Shown one piece after another: positions 43,513-46,754 of a stretch of DNA of 46,754 nt. Under the pieces are notes generated by a model. It worked only from the letters and a program-made list of their open reading frames with translations. It was not told the origin of the DNA and searched no databases. A program made the position numbers and the translations under genes. Each line of letters starts with the position of its first letter. Position 1 is the first letter of the stretch. This stretch comes from Flammeovirgaceae bacterium UBA2371 (lineage in GTDB: Bacteria > Bacteroidota > Bacteroidia > Cytophagales > Cyclobacteriaceae), in the NCBI GenBank assembly GCA_002345965.1, contig DDTF01000061.1, positions 1-46,754 on the forward strand, in the 5' to 3' direction.

Positions 43513-44249
43513 CTATACATGTTTTAACTGGCGATGCATTGCTTAGCAATTTTCCCGAAGGAAAACTGACAGGGGCCATTGCCATCAATAGAGAATGTCT
43601 GATAGAGGGGCCGGTAGCATTCACCAATTTGGAAGATTTCTGGCAAGAAAGGGAATCTTACCTGTTGGATGCATACCCTGAAAGCGACATCAGTTACCCG
43701 GATGATGTAGTATTTGAGTTTGAAAAATTAAAGGAGCTACAACAAGGTGACGAAGTCAATCTATGGTTTGAAAACGATCTGTTTTGTCAGATTAACCTTT
43801 GGTTTACTATATCCCTTTTACCCGAAAATGGTGTTGCAGTCTATCGCATTGTGCCAGTTATTGACAATCCTGAAGAGTTGTGGAATGGCTTTGGTCCGAT
43901 GTCTTCCAATGAATTGATGGATTGTTTCAACAAAAGGATTTTGCTTACCCCAGAAGATTTGCAACTTGGTAAAAAACTATGGCAAGCTTATTCAACAGCC
44001 AACTTACAAGAACTTGAAAAATTAGCCGTTATTAAATCCAAAGCGTTTCCCTACCTGAAAGAAGTCTGCGATGCGCATATCCAAAGAACATCCACACAAC
44101 CTGGTCGTCCGGAAAAAGCCCTGAAAGGAATTATAGACAATGGAACCACTTCCTTTGAAAGTGCTTTTGAACAATTCTCTGAGCAAGAGGGAATATATGG
44201 CTTTGGCGACATGCAGGTTAAGCGAATTTTTGATCAATTAATAAGGTAA
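43509..44249 (+). CDS. DUF1835-domain protein
   Basis: 246 residues, cytoplasmic, from the ATG that overlaps the cytochrome stop (ATGA); the frame continues upstream but only as antisense-like noise within the cytochrome gene. MTIHVLTGDALLSNF start, REC..GP segment (residues about 27-34), an acidic middle and GRPEKALKGI-like C-terminal helix region, as in DUF1835 proteins. No catalytic function is known to me. Coupling with a cytochrome c gene is odd and may be only transcriptional. Confidence 0.75.
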   Translation: MTIHVLTGDALLSNFPEGKLTGAIAINRECLIEGPVAFTNLEDFWQERESYLLDAYPESDISYPDDVVFEFEKLKELQQGDEVNLWFENDLFCQINLWFTISLLPENGVAVYRIVPVIDNPEELWNGFGPMSSNELMDCFNKRILLTPEDLQLGKKLWQAYSTANLQELEKLAVIKSKAFPYLKEVCDAHIQRTSTQPGRPEKALKGIIDNGTTSFESAFEQFSEQEGIYGFGDMQVKRIFDQLIR

Positions 44250-44289
44250 ACCTGTCTTCTTTTTCTATTGAAGAAGGTTAAATTGTAGC

Positions 44290-45843
44290 ATGAAGCTACT
44301 TTATATCACTATTGCTTGCTGCTTTTTGGGCCTTTCTGCCTGTCAGCAACCTGAAAAATCCAATTCTCAATCAGTTGAAATTCAGGGCACCTCTCATTAT
44401 CTGCCACCTTATTTTGAAGATAATGCCAGACTTGAGAAAATTACCAAGGCTTTTCCAGTGGCCGATAATATTTTCAAGGATTTTGCAACTCAAAATCACT
44501 ATCCCTCCATTGCTTATGGCATTATCGCTGATGGGAAATTAATCCATTCAGGAATTGCTGGTAATTCTAATCTTGAAAAAAAGCAAGCGCCAACCACCAA
44601 AACCCTTTACAGGATTGCATCCATGTCGAAGAGCTTTACAGCCATGGCGATTTTAAAACTTCGCGATGAGGGGAAACTTCACCTGCAAGACCCTGCCCAT
44701 CTCTATATTCCTGAGCTAAAAAATATCAAATACCTTACCTCGGATGCCCCTGCCATTACAATTCAGCAACTATTGACAATGTCTGCAGGATTTCCTGAAG
44801 ACAATCCATGGGGTGATCGGCAGCTGGAGGATACTGATCAGGAATTGATTGACCTAATTAATTCAGGTATCTCGTTTTCCAATGCCCCCGGGCTTTCCTA
44901 TGAATACAGCAATTTAGGATTTGCCCTTTTAGGCAACATTATTACCAGGGTATCAGGTATTTCTTATCAACAATACATTACTGATAACATCATGAAGCCA
45001 TTAGGCATGAATGATAGCAAATGGGAATACACCGAAATACCCTCGGAGCAATTGGCGCTGGGTTATCATTGGGTGAACGAGCAATGGCAGGAAGAACCCA
45101 TTCTCCACGATGGCGCATTTGGCGCCATGGGCGGATTGTTTTGTTCTATTGAAGACTTCAGCAAATACGTTGCCTTCCACCTTTCTGCATGGCCTCCCCG
45201 AAATGACCCTGAAAATGGTCCTGTAAAAAGAAGTACAATTAGGGAAATGCACCAGGTGTGGCGCATTAATGACAATTCACCTGGTACCAATCAATTTGGA
45301 CCCTTTTCTTATGGTTATGCCTATGGCCTGGGGTGGCGAAGAGATGCAAGGGGAATCGTAAGAATTTCTCATAGCGGTGGATTGCCTGGTTACGGATCTG
45401 AGTGGCGAATACTTCCGGATTATGGAATAGGCATTGTTTCTTTTAGTAACAGAAGGTATGGATCTCCAGGATTTGCCAACGATCAGGTAATCGATACACT
45501 GATAACTCTGGCAGGACTAAAACCAAGAACACTTCCCCCATCTAAAATTCTTGAGCAGCGCAAAACAGAATTGATGAAACTATTCCCTGACTGGAGTGAA
45601 TCGCCTGAATTGTTTGCCGATAATTTTTATTTGGACAAAACGCTTGTTCTGAGAAAAAGTGAAATCAATGCCATTTTTGAAAATGCCGGTGCAATTAAAG
45701 CAGTCGGGCCTATCACTCCATTCAATCAACTAAGGGGGATTTTTGAGATACAATGTGAAAAAAAGAAAGTAAGTGTATTTTTTACGCTTACACCGGAGAA
45801 TAACCCTTTGATTCAGCAGCTAAATTTGAGAGTAATCGACTAA
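44290..45843 (+). CDS. Lipoprotein serine hydrolase, class C beta-lactamase type
   Basis: 517 residues with lipobox LSAC (Cys18). Beta-lactamase fold about 45-400: catalytic SMSK (Ser111, Lys114), Y-S-N (Tyr206-Asn208) and HSGG (His361) in place of the KTG triad. Such proteins include penicillin-binding-protein-like esterases, D-peptidases and beta-lactamase relatives. The C-terminal about 100 residues form a small extra domain. Likely role in cell-wall peptide or ester hydrolysis outside the cytoplasm; resistance activity cannot be inferred. Confidence 0.88.
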   Translation: MKLLYITIACCFLGLSACQQPEKSNSQSVEIQGTSHYLPPYFEDNARLEKITKAFPVADNIFKDFATQNHYPSIAYGIIADGKLIHSGIAGNSNLEKKQAPTTKTLYRIASMSKSFTAMAILKLRDEGKLHLQDPAHLYIPELKNIKYLTSDAPAITIQQLLTMSAGFPEDNPWGDRQLEDTDQELIDLINSGISFSNAPGLSYEYSNLGFALLGNIITRVSGISYQQYITDNIMKPLGMNDSKWEYTEIPSEQLALGYHWVNEQWQEEPILHDGAFGAMGGLFCSIEDFSKYVAFHLSAWPPRNDPENGPVKRSTIREMHQVWRINDNSPGTNQFGPFSYGYAYGLGWRRDARGIVRISHSGGLPGYGSEWRILPDYGIGIVSFSNRRYGSPGFANDQVIDTLITLAGLKPRTLPPSKILEQRKTELMKLFPDWSESPELFADNFYLDKTLVLRKSEINAIFENAGAIKAVGPITPFNQLRGIFEIQCEKKKVSVFFTLTPENNPLIQQLNLRVID

Positions 45844-45854
45844 CTTAGCATACT

Positions 45855-46754
45855 GTGAAGGACTTCAAAACAATTGTAAAAGAATACCAAAAGCTGGACC
45901 AAACAAAAAAGGCTGCACTTGCTACTGTAGTCAGGGTTCGTGGTTCATCTTATAGAAGTCCTGGTGCTCGCATGTTGATAACAGAAGATGGGAAGTGGGT
46001 GGGCTCAATTAGTGGAGGATGTCTTGAAGGTGATGCCTTAAGAAAAGCCCGTAAAGTAATGACCGACCAGATAGCCACCACTGTAACTTACGACACTACA
46101 GAGGAAAGCAATCAAAATCTTGGAATTGGACTTGGATGCAATGGGGTAATCGATGTATTGATTGAACCAATTAACTCCTCATCGCAAACAAACCCGGTTA
46201 AACTTTTTTCGGAATTTATCAACACAGATAAACCATTGTCAGTAGCTACTATTTTTTCAGAAAAGGGAGTGGCTGAGAAATTAATCATTTCTGAAGATGG
46301 ACATGTATCCAGCAAATTTTCGAATGACTCACTCAATCAAATTGTAAAGGTGGATTTAGAAAAGACATTCAAAACCCATCGATCAGAGGTAAAAAAATAT
46401 GATGATGATGTGGAAGTCTTTTTGGAGTTGATTCAGCCTACGCTCTCCGTAATCATATTTGGTGGTGGTTTTGATGCGAGGCCAGTCAGTCAGCTGGCAA
46501 AGTCTTTAGGCTGGGACGTAAATGTCACTGACGAATGTGTAGCTCACATTGCACCCATCTTCTTTCCTACAGCCGACAAACTTTCACTTTGTGACAGGAA
46601 GTTCATTGATCGTGATTTTAAAATTACTCCATATACTGCATGCGTTCTAATGTCTCACAACTATGAGTATGACCGGGATGTTTTAAAAAAATTGATTCAG
46701 TCCCCAGCACCTTACATAGGAATATTAGGCCCACGAAAACGCTTTGATAAAATG
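45855..46754 (+). CDS. XdhC/CoxI-family protein (3' truncated)
   Basis: 300 codons are open to the right edge; full-length members have roughly 330-380 residues. Start is GTG at 45855, 11 nt after the serine hydrolase stop. N-terminal XdhC domain: TVVRVRGSSYRSPGARM near residues 26-42 and SISGGCLEGD near 55-64. C-terminal Rossmann domain: VIIFGGGFDARPV near 198 and GILGPRKR near the cut end. XdhC proteins bind sulfurated molybdenum cofactor and insert it into xanthine dehydrogenase-type enzymes. The dehydrogenase genes are expected beyond the window. Confidence 0.88.
   Translation, partial: MKDFKTIVKEYQKLDQTKKAALATVVRVRGSSYRSPGARMLITEDGKWVGSISGGCLEGDALRKARKVMTDQIATTVTYDTTEESNQNLGIGLGCNGVIDVLIEPINSSSQTNPVKLFSEFINTDKPLSVATIFSEKGVAEKLIISEDGHVSSKFSNDSLNQIVKVDLEKTFKTHRSEVKKYDDDVEVFLELIQPTLSVIIFGGGFDARPVSQLAKSLGWDVNVTDECVAHIAPIFFPTADKLSLCDRKFIDRDFKITPYTACVLMSHNYEYDRDVLKKLIQSPAPYIGILGPRKRFDKM

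Noticed and set aside
44290..45843. Class C beta-lactamase resistance gene linked to the blaI-blaR1 pair
   Set aside because: The serine hydrolase has HSGG instead of KTG and is 12 kb away with no shared operator, so no resistance role can be claimed.

Overview
The window looks like chromosome of a Bacteroidota bacterium, most likely order Cytophagales. Several gene starts are preceded by the Bacteroidota -7 element TAnnTTTG, some with a TTG about 20 nt upstream, and Shine-Dalgarno sequences are generally absent. Many proteins are lipoproteins or carry Sec signals, and the gene families (DUF2024, M56/BlaR1 with BlaI, DUF1835, paired SulP and outer-membrane genes) are typical of the group. Base composition looks even throughout. 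I saw no tRNA, rRNA, insertion sequence, prophage or CRISPR array. Both window ends cut a gene: an M20 peptidase on the left and an XdhC-family protein on the right.

Layout: (1) 1-7.8 kb holds housekeeping and accessory enzymes: an M20 peptidase, an exported acetolactate-decarboxylase-like lipoprotein, a small thiol-redox block (CxxC mini-thioredoxin, DUF2024, CPGC redoxin-like protein, MarR regulator with a C-terminal four-cysteine cluster), an exported metallo-beta-lactamase-fold hydrolase divergent from an AraC-HTH/O6-methylguanine methyltransferase fusion, and an M1 aminopeptidase. (2) 7.9-13.7 kb holds an OmpR-family response regulator and histidine kinase, followed by a small protein, an unrecognised exported, probably outer-membrane protein, a SulP anion transporter and a tandem universal stress protein. 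An identical TTCTAAT-N4-TTCTAAT repeat with 11-bp period lies before the regulator and before the transporter block, which suggests one regulon. (3) 13.7-20.9 kb holds pstS-pstC-pstA-pstB-phoU on the minus strand, with a phosphate-box-like triple 11-bp repeat upstream, and two OprP/O-type porins on the plus strand. (4) 21-28.8 kb holds a phosphatidylserine-decarboxylase homologue, two lipoprotein amidohydrolases flanking a 2-oxoglutarate oxygenase, and ClpB closed by a strong terminator.

(5) 28.9-32.4 kb holds a TrkA-type potassium channel divergent from a blaI-blaR1 pair whose promoter is flanked by two perfect 6-4-6 dyads. (6) 32.4-35 kb holds a cytochrome c/SCO pair, a MOSC protein and a Crp/Fnr regulator. 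(7) 35-39.6 kb is a tightly overlapping five-gene glycosyltransferase operon that includes an exported rhodanese. (8) 39.8-42.6 kb is a coupled pair: a NosR/NapH/CcoG-like membrane ferredoxin and an NAD(P)H/FAD oxidoreductase. (9) 43.1-46.75 kb holds a second cytochrome c paralogous to the first, a DUF1835 protein, a class-C-type serine hydrolase and the start of xdhC.

The best candidates for undescribed biology are the two-component-controlled SulP/outer-membrane-protein locus with its shared direct-repeat operator, the DUF2024/thioredoxin/MarR-Cys4 redox block, the glycosyltransferase-rhodanese operon, the BlaI/BlaR1-like pair with an unusual acidic aromatic C-terminal tail, and an orphan terminator hairpin at about 42.9 kb that may mark a small RNA or leader. 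All functional statements come from motif reading without database searches.
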